This document shows positions 35,003 to 48,057 of a stretch of DNA of 64,000 nt, piece by piece. Source of the DNA: Lantana camara (Eukaryota > Streptophyta > Magnoliopsida > Lamiales > Verbenaceae). The translations under genes were made by a program, and so were the position numbers. Position 1 is the first letter of the stretch. The number at the start of each line of letters is the position of its first letter. The notes under the pieces were generated by a model, which saw nothing but the letters and a program-made list of their open reading frames with translations, had not been told where the DNA came from and searched no databases. Where the stretch lies: positions 98,365,501 to 98,429,500 of the forward strand of contig CM074857.1 of the NCBI GenBank assembly GCA_037501455.1. Direction: 5' to 3'.

Positions 35003-38000
35003 ATGGAAGGTACTAATACTTTGAGTAGCAGTGGAGTGACAGTGGTGGGATCAGATGCTCCCTCAGATTACCATGTTGCTCCGAGGGCCACCACCACGGC
35101 AGAAAATCCAACTCCGCAGCCAACATCTGTGATTGTGACTGTGCCACCGCCGCTAGTTGCTATCACCCCTCCACCGGACATGGCCGCCGGAGTAGGCGGC
35201 GCCACCACCTTGAAGAAGAAGAGGGGCAGGCCTAGGAAGTACGGCCCAGATAGCGGCTCAGTAGCTGTGGCCCTCTCACCTAAGCCGATTTCGTCCTCCG
35301 CGCCGCCACCGGTTATTGACTTCTCCGCCGGCGCCGCCGTCGAGAAGCGAGGAAAAATTCGGCCGGCCGGCTCTGGTGTCAAGTATCAACAACCCATAGT
35401 AGAGACGAACAGTTTGGGTATGTATAACAATTCCTCATTCTCATTTACTCTGTGTGTGAAAGAGAGAGAGAGACGAGATTGAGTGAGTGTGTCATGTTGC
35501 TGCATGCATGCCCATGAAGCTTTGTTTTATGTCTGTGGTCACAAATGGGACCTGTGAAAGGTTCTATAAACGCTATCATGTTTGATTTCCACAGTCAAAA
35601 TGGTACTATAAAGGCTAGCATGTTTGATTTGAAGCAGTGGGACCTGCGAATAGATGCCCCAGCTAAGATCTTATAACAAAATGGCTACTTCTTAGGACTT
35701 AAAGAGCCATGTGGGTTCTATGGAGCGGTTGGGGTAAAGATGGAATCTTCAAAATTAAGGATTTTTTGGGCCATTGTTTTTTTGCCCTTTTGAAGATGCC
35801 TGTTAGTGCACGTGAGTATTGGTTTAAGTATCTCCATATATGGTAATGGAATGTTGTTGTCTCCTTGTTGAATTAAGTCATATTGAAACTTAATCAGTGT
35901 GTTCTTGATGCTTACTACCTGAATGTGCATGTGGGACGGTATTAGGTTTTGTATTATTTGGACTTTTCTAATCTACTGTTGTCGTTCTGAATAATTTCAC
36001 CTCTTTTAGGCTCAAGGGTATGAGTCTATGTGATCCTGTCTTGAGACATCCTAATCAAATTGATTGTTGATTGGGAAATGACTCATAATCAGATGGGATT
36101 CATTGTCCTTTGTCCAAAGTAGCTGCTGAACAATAGGTTATTTAGGCAAGACATGTAATTCTAGTTTCCAACTTTTCAACCCCTTTCGTTGCATGCTATT
36201 TAATGGTGTTTTGAAGTATGTCTGATCATAGTTTCTGATGTTTGGTATTTCCTTTTTGTAGGTGAATGGATTTCTTGTTCGGTAGGAGCTAATTTCACAC
36301 CTCATATAATTACGGTCAATGCCGGAGAGGTAAAAGATGGTGATAAAATGCTTTCGATTAATAATAAGTGGTCTATTCGACTATTTTGCCTGGTTAAATA
36401 TGAAATTCAGGACTTCAATACATTTCTAATTTTCTAGTTGTGTTGATTATAGGATGTTACTATGAAAGTTATATCGTTCTCTCAACAAGGGCCTCGAGCA
36501 ATTTGCATTCTCTCAGCTAACGGTGTGATTTCAAGTGTAACTCTTCGTCAGCCTGATTCTTCTGGTGGTACATTGACATATGAGGTGCTCTTATCAACTA
36601 TAACTTATATTTAGATTGCTGCTTCACTAGTTGTTGTATTTCTAGCTCTATGTGGAAATGTGCGCGACTTTATTTGCCTTCTCAATTTAATCAGAAGATG
36701 AAGCTGTCTGATATAGTTTTGCATTATGCTTACAGGGTCGGTTTGAGATATTGTCGTTGACAGGATCATTCATGCCTTCAGAGAGTGGAGGAATGAGAAA
36801 TCGGTCTGGTGGTATGAGTGTTTCCTTGGCAAGTCCTGATGGCCGTGTTGTAGGCGGTGGAGTTGCTGGCCTATTAGTAGCTGCTAGTCCTGTGCAGGTA
36901 TTGAGATATATATAATTAGAAAGCCTTCCCCTCTATAACTGCAATCAATTACAAGGTCTCTCCTCTGGTTTTCAAAATAACAAGTACCTCCCTTATAGTT
37001 TATCTCCCCCTTACAATGATACCCCGTCATTGCTTATAGGTTATTGATGCTGTTTTTTGTCATTAAAACAAATCTTTTAAGTTACTCTCACATGCATTAG
37101 TGATGCGTTCTAGTCGCTCCACAATTCATGCCACAATTCATGACAAGTTTTTTGCCACTTCATGCATATTTTTTGAAAAGAAAATATGAAGTTTGTGTAA
37201 TTCGGGGTGTTTGTTGGTCTTGGAGGAGTCAAGGGTTAAAAATGTTGGAATAGTCATAGTTGAGAGTATTTGTAGAATAGAACCTAGAAGCCGAAAAAGT
37301 ACCTCCATTCGTACTTCTTACTTAATTTAAGGAGAAGCACTAAGAAAAAGGGAGGAGTTTACTAAATTAGTTAAAATACTCAAATAGTAGGAAGTTGCGT
37401 GGATGAGTGTTTAAAAAGAAAATTGTTAAAAATGGTTTTTGGGAGTTTGAAGGGGGAAAAGGTCGAGAACTAATTTTATTAAATTAAACAAATTCTCATT
37501 TATTTATGAAAATAACCTAGAAGGAAGTAGCTGAAGTTAGAAGTACGTGTCAAGATGCCTCTTGCTTGTACCTTATTTGAGCTTAAAACAAGGACAAACT
37601 GGTTTGCAACACTCTGAATGTGGGGAAAACGAAGGAAGCAAAAGCATGAATTTTTTTTTTTATAAGAGTTTTCGGAATCATTACAATTTTGCCTTTTCCT
37701 AAGCTCAAGGCAGGAACAACTCTTGTTTTATAAACACTAGCTACATCTATTATGTAATCTCTTCTTTAATGTACATTGACCCTTTCTTTATTTTGTTTTT
37801 ATTTGAATAACACTTGTTATTTTGGTTTCGGACTAGATTGTCGTCGGAAGTTTTCTAGCAGCCAATCAACTGGAGCAGAAAACCAAGAGACCAAAACTGG
37901 AATCTCTGAATATTATACCAGCTTCAGCTATTCCAATCTCAAGTGCTGGAGTAGAAGATACATATCATACTTCTCCTCCTGTTCGAGCTGATAGCTGGTC

Positions 38001-38064
38001 CTCAATGCTGCCCGACTCAAGGAATAAGCGCACTGACATCAATGTAACTTTACCCGGACAATAA
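35003..38064 (+). CDS. AT-hook motif nuclear-localized protein (AHL family), five exons
   Basis: Predicted exons are 35003-35417, 36262-36329, 36453-36584, 36736-36897 and 37837-38064, all with GT/AG borders and keeping frame; they give 334 residues. The start is the ATG at 35003 (MEGTNTLSSSG); the next in-frame Met is far downstream. Residues 1-70 are low-complexity, 71-83 form an AT-hook (KKKRGRPRKYGPD) that binds the DNA minor groove. Residues about 140-275 form the PPC/DUF296 domain (NFTPHIITVNAGEDV, GRFEILSLTGSF, VVGGGVAGLLVA), which mediates trimers and nuclear targeting. The length and multi-exon layout fit intron-containing plant AHLs. The place of a second AT-hook reads KRGKIRPAGSG (115-125), without an RGR core. 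No break was seen, and this is the only intact host gene in the window. Which AHL orthologue it is cannot be said. Confidence 0.95.
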
Positions 38065-38773
38065 CCCTAAACACACACACACATGCACGCACATGCACGC
38101 ATCTCACTCACCGTTGCCATCATCAACAAAAACGCCCATCACTCCGATTTATGGATCCATTGTTTGCAGGGGAGGTTTGTGTAATTTTTACCTAGTGATA
38201 TTAGGTTCAGCCCCTTACCACCTGCATTGTGTTGTGGAATGATTTAGAGCTGTACAAGTTGATCAAGTTATTGTTGTTAATGTTTCCTCTAGTGTTGATT
38301 TAGAATCTCGTCTTTTGGATTGGTGGAAGGGGAAAGAAAGATGATTGGCCGAGTTTTTGAAAGTTGATATTTATTTCTTCTTTCATAATTCATTATGATA
38401 GCTTCGTGCTTTTCTTTTATATTATTTTTTTATCCTCTGATTGTGACATGATGATGTTGAGGTGATGTATTCCTAGTTTTATAGGAAGTATATTTATCTC
38501 TAACATCGGTCGTCATAAACTATATTTATGTATTCTTAATGATTTTTTATTTTGTTATCCAATTGATTTTGGTTTTGATTTTATTTTTTGATGTTTGACT
38601 GTTAAATTTCTTTTCGTTTTCGTTTTTACCTCTCTTTTTTCCCAGGGTTAATTACATTAAGATCCCAAGTAAATACACAAAAGTATAATTCGTAACTCTT
38701 TTAGTCAAAACGTAGTCAAAAACATGTCTTTCTACTCTAAATTTGATTGCACTTCAGGTTTTTAACAAATAAA
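38065..38773 (+). other. AHL 3' untranslated region and spacer
   Basis: (AC)n and ACACGCACATGC repeats follow the stop codon (38070-38100). At 38645 AGGGTTAATTACATTAAGATCCC resembles one end of the TIR family at 13223, but its partner end was not found. No clear polyadenylation signal could be chosen. Confidence 0.45.
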
Positions 38774-39746
38774 AATGGAAGAAGATAGTATTCAATATAC
38801 TCCTTTTAGTGCTCCACAAGGACACTATGAATGACTTGTAGTACCTTTTGGGCTAAAAAATACACCATCTATATATCAAAGAAAAATGGATAGCATCTTC
38901 TCTAAATTTAATGACTTTATGATAGCATATATAGATGATACCCTAATCTGTTCTGTTCTGATACATGAGAAGATAATAGAAAACATCTTCTATTATTTGC
39001 TAAACTCTGTAGAGAAAATGGAATTGCTCTCAAATAGGAAAAAAAAAAAAAAAAAAGGAAATAGAATTTTTAGGATTAAAATTGAGTTCTGCAAGAATAA
39101 AATTAAAATCTCATATTTCTTGAAAAATTCTAGAATTTTCAAATAAGCTTGACAACAGAAAGCAAATAGAAAGATTTTTTGGATGTTTAAACTGTGCTGA
39201 AGGATCTATTCCAAATTTAGCTAAGAAAAAGCGTGAAATACAAAAATTACTTAAGAAAAATAATACAAAGGGTAGGAGTTTTAAACATACTGAAATAGTT
39301 GTTAATCTTAAGAAAGAATGCAAATCGTTAGCAGAACTAAGGGTACCAGAAGATAAAGATAAGCTTATTATCCAAACTGATGCTTCTGACCTTTATTGGT
39401 CTGTCATTTTAAAAACAGATCTTAATGAAATATGCAAATATACCAGTGTGACATTTAGTCAAGAAGAGGTTAATTATACAATACATGAAAAAGAAATACT
39501 TGATATAAAAAGAGGGATTGGAAAGTTTTCTCTTTTTCTTTTTCGAAACCTTTTGAAATCCATACAGACAATACACAGATTCAAAGTCTAATCTAAAATA
39601 AACCTCAAAATAAACCACAATATAGAAGACTCCAACGTTGGCAAGTTTTCTTATCATATTACAAATTTAAAATTAAACATATTAGAGGAATGAATAATTT
39701 TTTAGCAGATTTCCTTTCTCGAAATGTTGAGTTTGGTATGGATTAA
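38774..39746 (+). pseudogene. Pararetrovirus-like (Caulimoviridae-type) RT and RNase H fragment, decayed
   Basis: The segment holds an RT middle part (about 38790-39060) with the tetrad-type motif YIDD near 38929-38940, the connecting region, and an RNase H end (about 39360-39746) with a TDN block near 39565 and a C-terminal block near 39680-39740. The arrangement and wording look more like endogenous plant pararetrovirus than like the Gypsy elements in this window, but a Gypsy origin is possible. It is broken by several stops and frameshifts and by an A-run near 39040-39056. No coat, movement or other viral genes are attached. It is a dead fragment 0.7 kb downstream of the AHL stop codon. 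Confidence 0.65.
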
Positions 39747-39865
39747 AGGCGAGTATATACGTATACATATACCGAGTCTATCTCAAACAGTATATGGTAA
39801 AGACATTATTAAATCCGTTAATAGGTGGCGATTTTCCAAAAATCACGTTGAGACGAGTATATGCG

Positions 39866-42344
39866 TGTGACGCCCCGTGTTTCAAGACTGATCAGGTATG
39901 ACGTCACGAGTGAGGTCAAATCGAGTGTTATGTGTTTTAATTATTTAATTATGTGACTTAAGTGCTTCTATGTGCTTAAATTATTTGATCGTATGATTTA
40001 ATTGCAAATACGTGAACTTGTCTTCGATTTATATTATACCTTCATGCGTGTATTCTTTTATAATTTAATTTTCGAGCATTATCTAAGTGCCTAATTTTAT
40101 TCTAATTGCATTCTAGTTGAAACTTTGGTGGTTTAATTGAAACATTCCATGAACTTACGGACTTAATTGCATTTTAATTTGGACTTAATTGATCTAATTA
40201 ATAATTTTGGGACTTGATTGTATTTAATTAAAACTTAAGGGGCCTAATTGCATTATTTGGAAACTTACACAAAATATCTATATGCTCACACACACATGCA
40301 CTATTCATGCAAGAATTAACACACACACTCTCTACACACACCCATTCAGCCAAGGGAGAGAGAGGGAAAAGGGGAGCCACCACCGGACCACCCCCGTTCA
40401 CCACTGCCGGTCGCCGACGCTACTACTGGACTACCGCCTTCCGTTCTTCTTCTTCTCCCACATTTCTTCATTCAAGGTATGTGTATATATATGTATATTA
40501 TGTATGAATTTGTATGCATAAGTTAAGGATTTGTAGTTCTTGTTTAATAACTTGAATCCTTGTGTGTATATGCATGAATATATGATGATCTATGAATTTT
40601 ATGCTTGAATCTTGAATTTTGATGCAAGAATGTGTATATTTATGTGTGTATGTGTGTATTTATAGATGTGTGTGTGTGTGTGTGGGCTTGTATAATTTGA
40701 GATTAATTGATGAAATTAATGTGTAATTTGTGTATATATATGTTTATTGGATACTTGGGATGTGTTTTGTGCAAATTTGGTCGAGTTTGGGGAGCCGTTT
40801 CGCCGCCGGAAAGCTTCTTCCGCCGTTGCCTTGTTTTAGCGTCTTGTTGCTGCTGCCTGCTGTTGACCGATCCCCGCCGGGAATTATTTTAGGGTAAATT
40901 GAATCCCGGCCGGGATGCATTATCCGAAACTCACTGCTCCAGGATCCTGGCCGGGATTGATTTAATCCCGGCCGGGACTGCCCTAACCTGCTCTGGTTGC
41001 TCTGAAATTTTACCTAATTCAAGTACTTAAAGTTTAAAGCATTCTCCTCTCTACTCTTGTCAATATCAGTTCCGAGGAGTGAGATATAACCGTTTCATTT
41101 TTGTTTCATCAAGCTATCGCGAATCTGCGTTCACTCAACTTCGGACCTAAGCCATTTTGCATTTCACTTCATACTAGAAGTCGAGCCATATATGGTTGGA
41201 AAGCCCTATTTGTCTATTTTCATATCCAACAAACAAAACCCAATTCCAATTTCTAAAACTCAAGATATTTCCATTTTTCTACAGCTTGCACGTTTTGAGA
41301 ACTCCTAACTTTTGTTAATCTTCTTCGAAACCTGTTTGCTTACCTTCCTTACACTTCACTGACTTTGTATGTGACTTGCATGAATTGTATACATTCCTAA
41401 TTAATTATTATCTTTTTAATTGTACTCCTGGATCCTTAACTGCTCGAATTTAACTGTTTGACTCCATGCTTAATATGAATTGAATCCGTTTGATTGAATG
41501 GTTTATATACGTGACCTCCTTGAGAGTTATTGTAACTTTTATATGCTAGATGAATGTTATACATGATAAATATGTGTCCATGGCTTGATAAATTATTTAA
41601 TGATTAATTATTTGTTATGATATGAATTCGTATGATTGCCTATTACATAAGGGCATTAATTGTGCACATGAACATGATCACACTTCATAAAATTTTACGA
41701 TTTATTGTATATCGTATCATTTCATAACACGTTACAACACTTCATGAGCATTGTCGTGCGTCCTACTTGGTCTCATATTGAGTCTTATCTCACGAGTACA
41801 CATTGTTTCCTTTCTTGTACAGTTCTTCTCCAGGGCAGAGATATCGTGATCAAATAGGCACCGGTATAGCTCGTGTTCTTGTATTGTCGTCTTCCAGGTG
41901 AGGGTGTTTTTCGTTCTAGTTATGTATACAAACCCTACAACCTTCATGTGAATGTTTTGGCAAAAAACCTTATTGTATATCTATATTTCTTCTCAAAGAA
42001 TCATCAAGTAAATGTTTTGAAGAAAACGAACCGTTTATAATGAATTGATTGAATTGCTCTACCGTAACCTTATTATTTTGGTGAGAATTGAACTGCACTG
42101 TATTATGGGCCTGGGGCAACGTGGGATTAGCGACCGGAATAGCATCGGGCCGTTGGACATAACCTTTACACGTAGTACCCATTGAGAATCTCTAACGCGA
42201 CCGAGAAGCACGAGAGGTGAGTTACTCTTGAGCCGATGGTAAACCCATCGAAGGAGCGGGTAGGAGTCATGAGCCCCCGTCTCACATTATATTGATTGGA
42301 TGGCTCGGGTCTACAAGCCTGACCATCACCCCAGAGGAAGGAGA
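39866..42344 (-). mobile_element. Reverse-oriented LTR unit (TGTGACGCCCC end), first part
   Basis: The start TGTGACGCCCC followed by AGGTATGACGTCACGAG is the reverse complement of the ends seen at 10278 and 23061, so this unit points left. It then runs through an AT-rich part, a CA/CT-rich part (40285-40350), an AAGGTATG block (40475), a palindrome cluster (40871-40979) and a GC-richer block (42105-42330) that matches, inverted, the landmarks near 59100-59260. It is split at 42345 by a Copia element and continues from 52338. Confidence 0.65.
40871..40979. repeat. Cluster of 16-bp palindromes, consensus AATCCCGGCCGGGATT
   Basis: Units at 40902-40917, 40943-40958 and 40964-40979 follow the pattern AATCC-CGGCCG-GGATT with one to three changes. 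A partial unit (CCCCGCCGGGAATT) stands near 40872-40885. Confidence 0.9.
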
Positions 42345-43039
42345 TGTTGGAAAACACGAATCAGAAAACAGCGGAATTTAAAAAAATTTTCCCAACAAAA
42401 GGACCTTGGACTCGCAATCGTACCAAATTCATAGAGATAGAAAACTTACTTTTCTTTTATTCTTTCTTGAAGCGTTTCAAGCCACCCAAGAACGCTCTTC
42501 TCGCTGCTTGACAACCCGTCCCTCGAAAGTCTCTTTCTACTTCAGAATCCATTGTCGGGATAACAATCCACACCAACCTAGATTCAAATCATGTTAGGGA
42601 AGTTCTTAACAATATAACATAAAGAAAGAAACATGAAACGAGAAAAGCATGATTGAAACTCCCTTCGAAAACCAGTTTTGCGAAAGTAGAAAACTGCCAG
42701 TCACAAAACCCTCATGAAAAAAATTCATCCTTCAGTATATGGACGAACGGTTTTCGCCATCTTCTTTGGTTCGATTTTTTCACTCGATTCATGTTGGGCT
42801 CAGAATCGTTTCATCATCCCTTCTGATCGTTTTGCTTGATCCCCACTTTTTGGTAAAGCTCGAATATTCAAAACTTCTAACTTGAAGCTCTCTAGAGATA
42901 GTCCACCAACTTGGCTACAATCTAACTGGTAAGGATGCTAGTTCTCTAGTTAGTGTTTAGGCTTAACCTAGGGTTTTGTTTATCTTGGAGAAAGGATGGT
43001 GTTCAACACATGAACCAAAAGAATTCTCGATTAGCTCTA

Positions 43040-43066
43040 AGGGGAGCTCGAGCTCCCCTATTTATA
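43040..43066 (-). promoter_or_regulatory. LTR core promoter: TATA box next to a 20-bp perfect palindrome
   Basis: TATAAATA (complement of 43059-43066) is followed downstream on the minus strand by AGGGGAGCTCGAGCTCCCCT (43040-43059), a perfect 20-bp palindrome lying where transcription should start. The same arrangement is kept at 50768-50794 in the other LTR. Confidence 0.7.
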
Positions 43067-43394
43067 AGCAAGGGAGTGCCGAAATTCCTAGTCCTTAATG
43101 GGCTAGGATTTTGGTCTCTCTCTCTCCTATTACTTGATCATCAAGTAATTTTGACTTTGACTTTGAGTTCTAATTCAAATCAACTTTCAAGAGAGCTAAA
43201 AATATCCAAACTATTTTTGGATAATTTTATACTTTATTTATTTAAAATAAATAACTTATTTTATCTAATTAATTAATTCATAATTAATTAACTAGATTAT
43301 TTTTCTCCAAAATAAGACTTTCTTTTTAATTCAAAATTAAACCAAAGTCTATTAAATAATTAACAAATTAATTATTTAATATATTATTAAACAA

Positions 43395-43467
43395 TCACGT
43401 GTGGCACACGTGTCACAATGACACGTGTCCAGTCACGTGACCCACACGTGTGGTTTCACACGTGTGG
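43395..43467 (-). promoter_or_regulatory. G-box/ABRE-like cluster in the Copia LTR
   Basis: Six ACGTG cores occur in 73 bp (TCACGTGTGG, ACACGTGTCA, ACACGTGTCC, TCACGTGACC, two ACACGTGTGG). They lie about 330 bp upstream of the TATA box on the minus strand. The other LTR keeps five (51123-51195; one core changed to ATGTG). Such sites bind bZIP and bHLH factors of stress, ABA and light responses (family knowledge); activity is inferred. Confidence 0.75.
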
Positions 43468-44605
43468 AACCCTCTAGGCTCGATTAACTCGTTTAATCAT
43501 TTTAAAGCCTCAACTCATGTAACCAAGTTGTTGTGTGTGACCCTCTAGGTTCTCAATTCAATTAGCAGTAACCCTAATTAATTAATTCACTAATTAATTA
43601 ATCAGTCCACAAATTAAACAACCATAGTAACCCCTAGCTGAATTGGAATGTTCGGATTCGACAGAACCTTTAAGTCATTGATTCATGTGAGATATAATCC
43701 TCCTACTTACTATCTCTCAACCAAGATCTAGGGTAAGGGAATAATCAGAACCCTAATAATCTGGTCTTAAAGCTAAGTGCATTTCATATCCATTTGATCT
43801 CAATCCAAGAAACCATTTTCTTGATGTCTTGATCTACTGCCTTGGCCAAGGACTCCATATGGCATATGAATGACTTACACAATAAGAGATCACCTTGCAT
43901 ATGAAAGTGTAGGTCCTTTCTTGATTCTCATTCACTTTCATGAGTCACTTGTGCAGCCCCAGCATAAGCCTTGAATCAGTTGTCTAAGGCGACACCCTTT
44001 AAAGCTTATACCAAAGACTACAGAGTTAACTCATAAAGTAACATGAAACCTCAAGTCTAAGGATCAATTAATCACATCAATGACTCGTGAGATATTTCCT
44101 AATCTGGAAGTTTCCATTTCCTGAAATAGAAACTTCCTTTCCCATTTAGGAATGTCCTCACACGGGGCACCTCAGTGAACTTACTTATTAAAGTAAGCAC
44201 CCTCATGTATCACGCACGTATCAACTATACACTTTGCACCTCCATGAAACAAGGTGGTCCTTCTTAAGGGCGTGATCCCACAAGCAAGCCTTAGAGGAGT
44301 CAGGTTGACACTCCCACTGTCTGTAGGACTCATCGGCTTGGAGTATTTTACTAATCATGACTTATGTGATATAAGGCTCGTTTCATGAACCATTTCTCCT
44401 AAATGGTAGAGTCCTAAAGTCATCAGGATTAGGGGAGTTCTCATACATGCACAGCTAAAGTAAACGCATACCAAACAAGAGCATATAAAGAAGTGTTTGC
44501 CTATGATATTAATCAATCGTATATTATTCAAAGATTGTCTGTGATACTAGGAAAGTCCCAAAACGGATTATGACTAATCGGCTTTCTAGGGCACTATTCC
44601 TAACA

Positions 44606-47600
44606 ATCTCCCACTTGCCCGTAAAAGCCATTTAGGTACTCTAAGTCCCATCTTCTCAAGATGCACTTTGAGAGCCTATTGACTTTGGGCGTTTCCAAAG
44701 TGGATCTGCTATATTCTCCGCTGATGTGACCCTCTTGTTTACACATCTCTTAGGAAACACCTTTTCCTTTTAAAGTGATTCGTAATCACGTGTTCAGTCT
44801 CTTGGTGAGGTCTTGGTTCTCTTACTTGAGCAACCATCCATTTTATTATACAATATGATAAAGGAGTTGTTTTCATGCTAGGAACTTCATCTAACAAGTT
44901 AGATGGAGTTTCTTACCCAAACACTTAACTTAGCGTTATATAATACGACTAAGTTCTCAACTACGATAGTCGAGTTTTGCAATGTTCGTCCTTGGAACCC
45001 TTTTCCAACACATTGCATTACCATTCTGGTAGAAGTTGTATCCTTTCAATGATTTCATAATCATCTATGTTTGATGAACGGTTACATCAAATATCCTTCT
45101 AACAACAAGATCTTTTGGGCTCTGTAAACTAATACATATCCTCATTTCTTCTCAAGTACTCTGAGGACATTCTTTACAGAAATCTAATGACCTTCTCTGA
45201 GGTCATATTAGATTCGACCCACTACGCTTAATGTTGAGCCATATCAAGTCTAGTACATAACATTTCATACATTATGTACCCTTTCACTTAAAGGGATTTT
45301 GGATATTCTTAAAGTTATCTTAGGACACATACTCTTCAAAAGAGATGTTCCATTATCCATACTAAACTCCTTTTAGTATTATGGTTATGTACTCGTTTTG
45401 TGATAATCCATTTATGCTCTTAGATCTATCTTCTATAGATCTCAATGTCGAGAATTTAGGATAATCACTAAGATCTTTCATGTCAAATTGTTTCTTAAAC
45501 AAGAATTGGTAACTTTCACATTATCCTTGACATTCCTAATGAGAAGGACATCGTCTTCTAAAGAACCAAAATTGACTCTTACATCACTAACTATCATATG
45601 TACACTTTTGAGACTTATTCGACTTCCATCTGTGTCAAACGATTTGACTATCCTATGGAATCGAATTGTCTAACTCCTAGAAGCCTTTATCAATCCACAG
45701 ATTGACTTTAGGGATTTGCATACCTTATACATACTCCCACTGAATATGAGATTTATAGAAATACCTTATTTCAGTCTTTTTCAATCTCACATTGAACAAG
45801 ACAGTTCTCATATTCATTTATCATATCTCATAGTCAGAATATGAGGATGTGGTAAACATAATCCAAATGGACTTTTGCATTTCAACCGTCAAGAAGGTTG
45901 TAATGCTTTCATTCACTCAAAGCTCCACGAGCTTGATCCTATCAGGTGGATCAACCAAGGTCAAAACTTGGTTTGAGTATATGGAATCCATATTGGATTT
46001 CAAGGCTTGCTTACACTACTCAGATTCCAAATCTGACAGTGTCTCCTCTTCAAGTAATTCCTTGGCTATCTAGGAACACGTTTTAAACGGGTCTTAAGAG
46101 AAGGGTTTCACACGTGTACATACTCTAAAATTTGGCTAAGTTTTATCAGATGGGCTCGTTTCTTCTATATGTGGCGTGGATATTTATCCTCAAATTTCTT
46201 TGAGGTCTGCTTGCTTGTCTTTCTTCTTTTATAGGAACGATTCCTTAAGAAAGATACATTCCTTGAGACAAACAACCTTTGTCTAAGGGAATGGCAGAAA
46301 TGATATCCAATATTGTTTGTATAAACTTGAACTCATTTCAAGCCTATCTCCCACTATCCTCTTCACTTAAGAGGATTCCACTAAATTCTTGGACAAGAAT
46401 AATTATGGAATTTAGTGTGCCACATTGCATAGTGCATCTAAAGGACTGAATTTGGAAGGTACTAAATTCAAAATCTCTAACTGCATATTCTGGGAGTTTA
46501 TTCCTAGAATGATTATAAGTCAGTAAAGCTTGCTATGGAATGGACCATATCCCATTAGGTTTCATTCCCTCATTCGAAAACACTAAGGTGTTCTCGAATT
46601 AGTTTACTGAGAGATAATCCTATTATCTCTAAGATGACTAAGGAATTAGTTGCTAAGATATTGGCTAACTCGATCATATCGATTTACCTATAACTCATGA
46701 CTACTTCGGTTCCTAACCTCCTTTTGAAATTCTAAGAATTTCATATAAGTTTCGAATTTGTACTTCAACAAATACATTCATTCATAATGATTAAACTGAC
46801 GATTGTATCTAGTGCTTACACTAAGCATCTTACACTCATCAGCATGGATCGAAATCCACTATAATTTTGGAATGTTCCATGTTTCACCTAAACTATGTTT
46901 CGGGAATGTTTCCCATTAAGATAGGATTCATAGGAAGTTAACTCTCTAGGTTCATTTTCATAAAATGATCCCAAGATGTCTAACTTGCTAATCCTTTTAT
47001 GTCTCAACGTTCTAAAATAATTCGAAGCTTTGTCATCTCACTTACTTTTTTTATCTCGTTGTATGTTCAGAACATTAGTGCTTTGAGTCTTTGCACAACA
47101 GATTATGTAGAATCAACTCAAGACTTGTGAATTCTATTCCTAGTAGAATTACTAAACGAGGTAACATTTCAGAGTACTCATACTCTTTGCAGTTCCCTTT
47201 CAAAGTCCTTATTTGCTACCTTAGAAGCAAACGCCCATTTTGATCTCTAATGTCTTTTGGGCGTACCCCTTACATGCCCCTCCATTGGGCTCTTAAGGGT
47301 TTCTTCTTCTTTAGGCCTTCAAGGCTTTAACTTAGTGAGTCTAGAAGAAGAATTAACCATCACAACCTTTTGTTCCTTCTTAAGGATGCTCTCAACCATT
47401 ATCAACTAAATGATTAATTATGCTACATTAGCATCATTCTAGTTGATCATAAAGGGTTTGAATGATGGTGGAAGCAATGTAAGCAATCAGTGCATTGAGA
47501 ACTCTTTTCTCAATTAATGATCGAGACCACAAGATCTTCAAATAAGATCTTTAGACTTTGTTCATGTGCACTTGTTTCCTCATTTGGAATATTGAATAAT

Positions 47601-47900
47601 TCCACAATGTTATACCTTGTAACATTTTTATGAGGTGGTTCAATTGCTCTTAAGTGGTTTGGAGAAATCCATTCACCTCAGATTGCTTCTCTTTTGGCCC
47701 GGGTCGAATTTTCATAATTGAAAACTTCGCCCTTTAGAGAACACCTTTCTCTATTCGGAATCTAAAACGAATTTTAGGATCCAAAGCCAATTTAGAGTTA
47801 GTTAGGACTTAGTCAACTCTTTTGACTTAAGGATGGATACGAATGGGTTTGCATTTCATATTGTAGAGAATCACAGAACTACAACCTAAATGCTAAGCAG
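44606..47900 (-). pseudogene. Copia pol, heavily decayed
   Basis: On the minus strand, ENIADPLWKRP near 44690-44720 is the end of RNase H. An RT part near 45720-45540 reads KVCKSLKSICGLIKASRS, then a stop, then RFHRIVKSF, and later GSLEDDVLLIRN where LYVDDxLLIG is expected. Stops and substitutions are dense and no open stretch exceeds about 75 codons. Further upstream parts (46-48 kb) were not resolved into domains. Confidence 0.7.
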
Positions 47901-48057
47901 AGAACTAGGAGAGCATGCTGAATAATAACGATATACATAAGATAATGTCTTTAATCTAATGTAGCTCCCACTGTTTTTCAAAGATCTATAATTCCCAAAG
48001 ATCTAAGAGGAACACGTTTCCCAACGGGTACTAAGATCCTAAGCATTTTACCTCGAA

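Larger units (their letters stand above)
42345..44605 (-). mobile_element. 3' LTR of the minus-strand Copia (2261 bp)
   Basis: Termini are TGTTGG...CCTAACA. It is followed on the plus strand by ATCTCCCACTTGCCCGTAAA, the complement of a standard Copia purine tract. Compared with 50114-52332 I count about 26 substitutions plus one insertion of about 38 bp near 42383-42420, so identity is near 99% by eye. Confidence 0.95.

Noticed and set aside
35068..35382. 104-codon minus-strand frame over AHL exon 1
   Set aside because: It is antisense to a strongly supported exon with an AT-hook.
42953..43276. 107-codon frame present in both Copia LTRs
   Set aside because: Its repetition only reflects LTR identity; it runs across the promoter and is opposite to the element's sense, with no domain.
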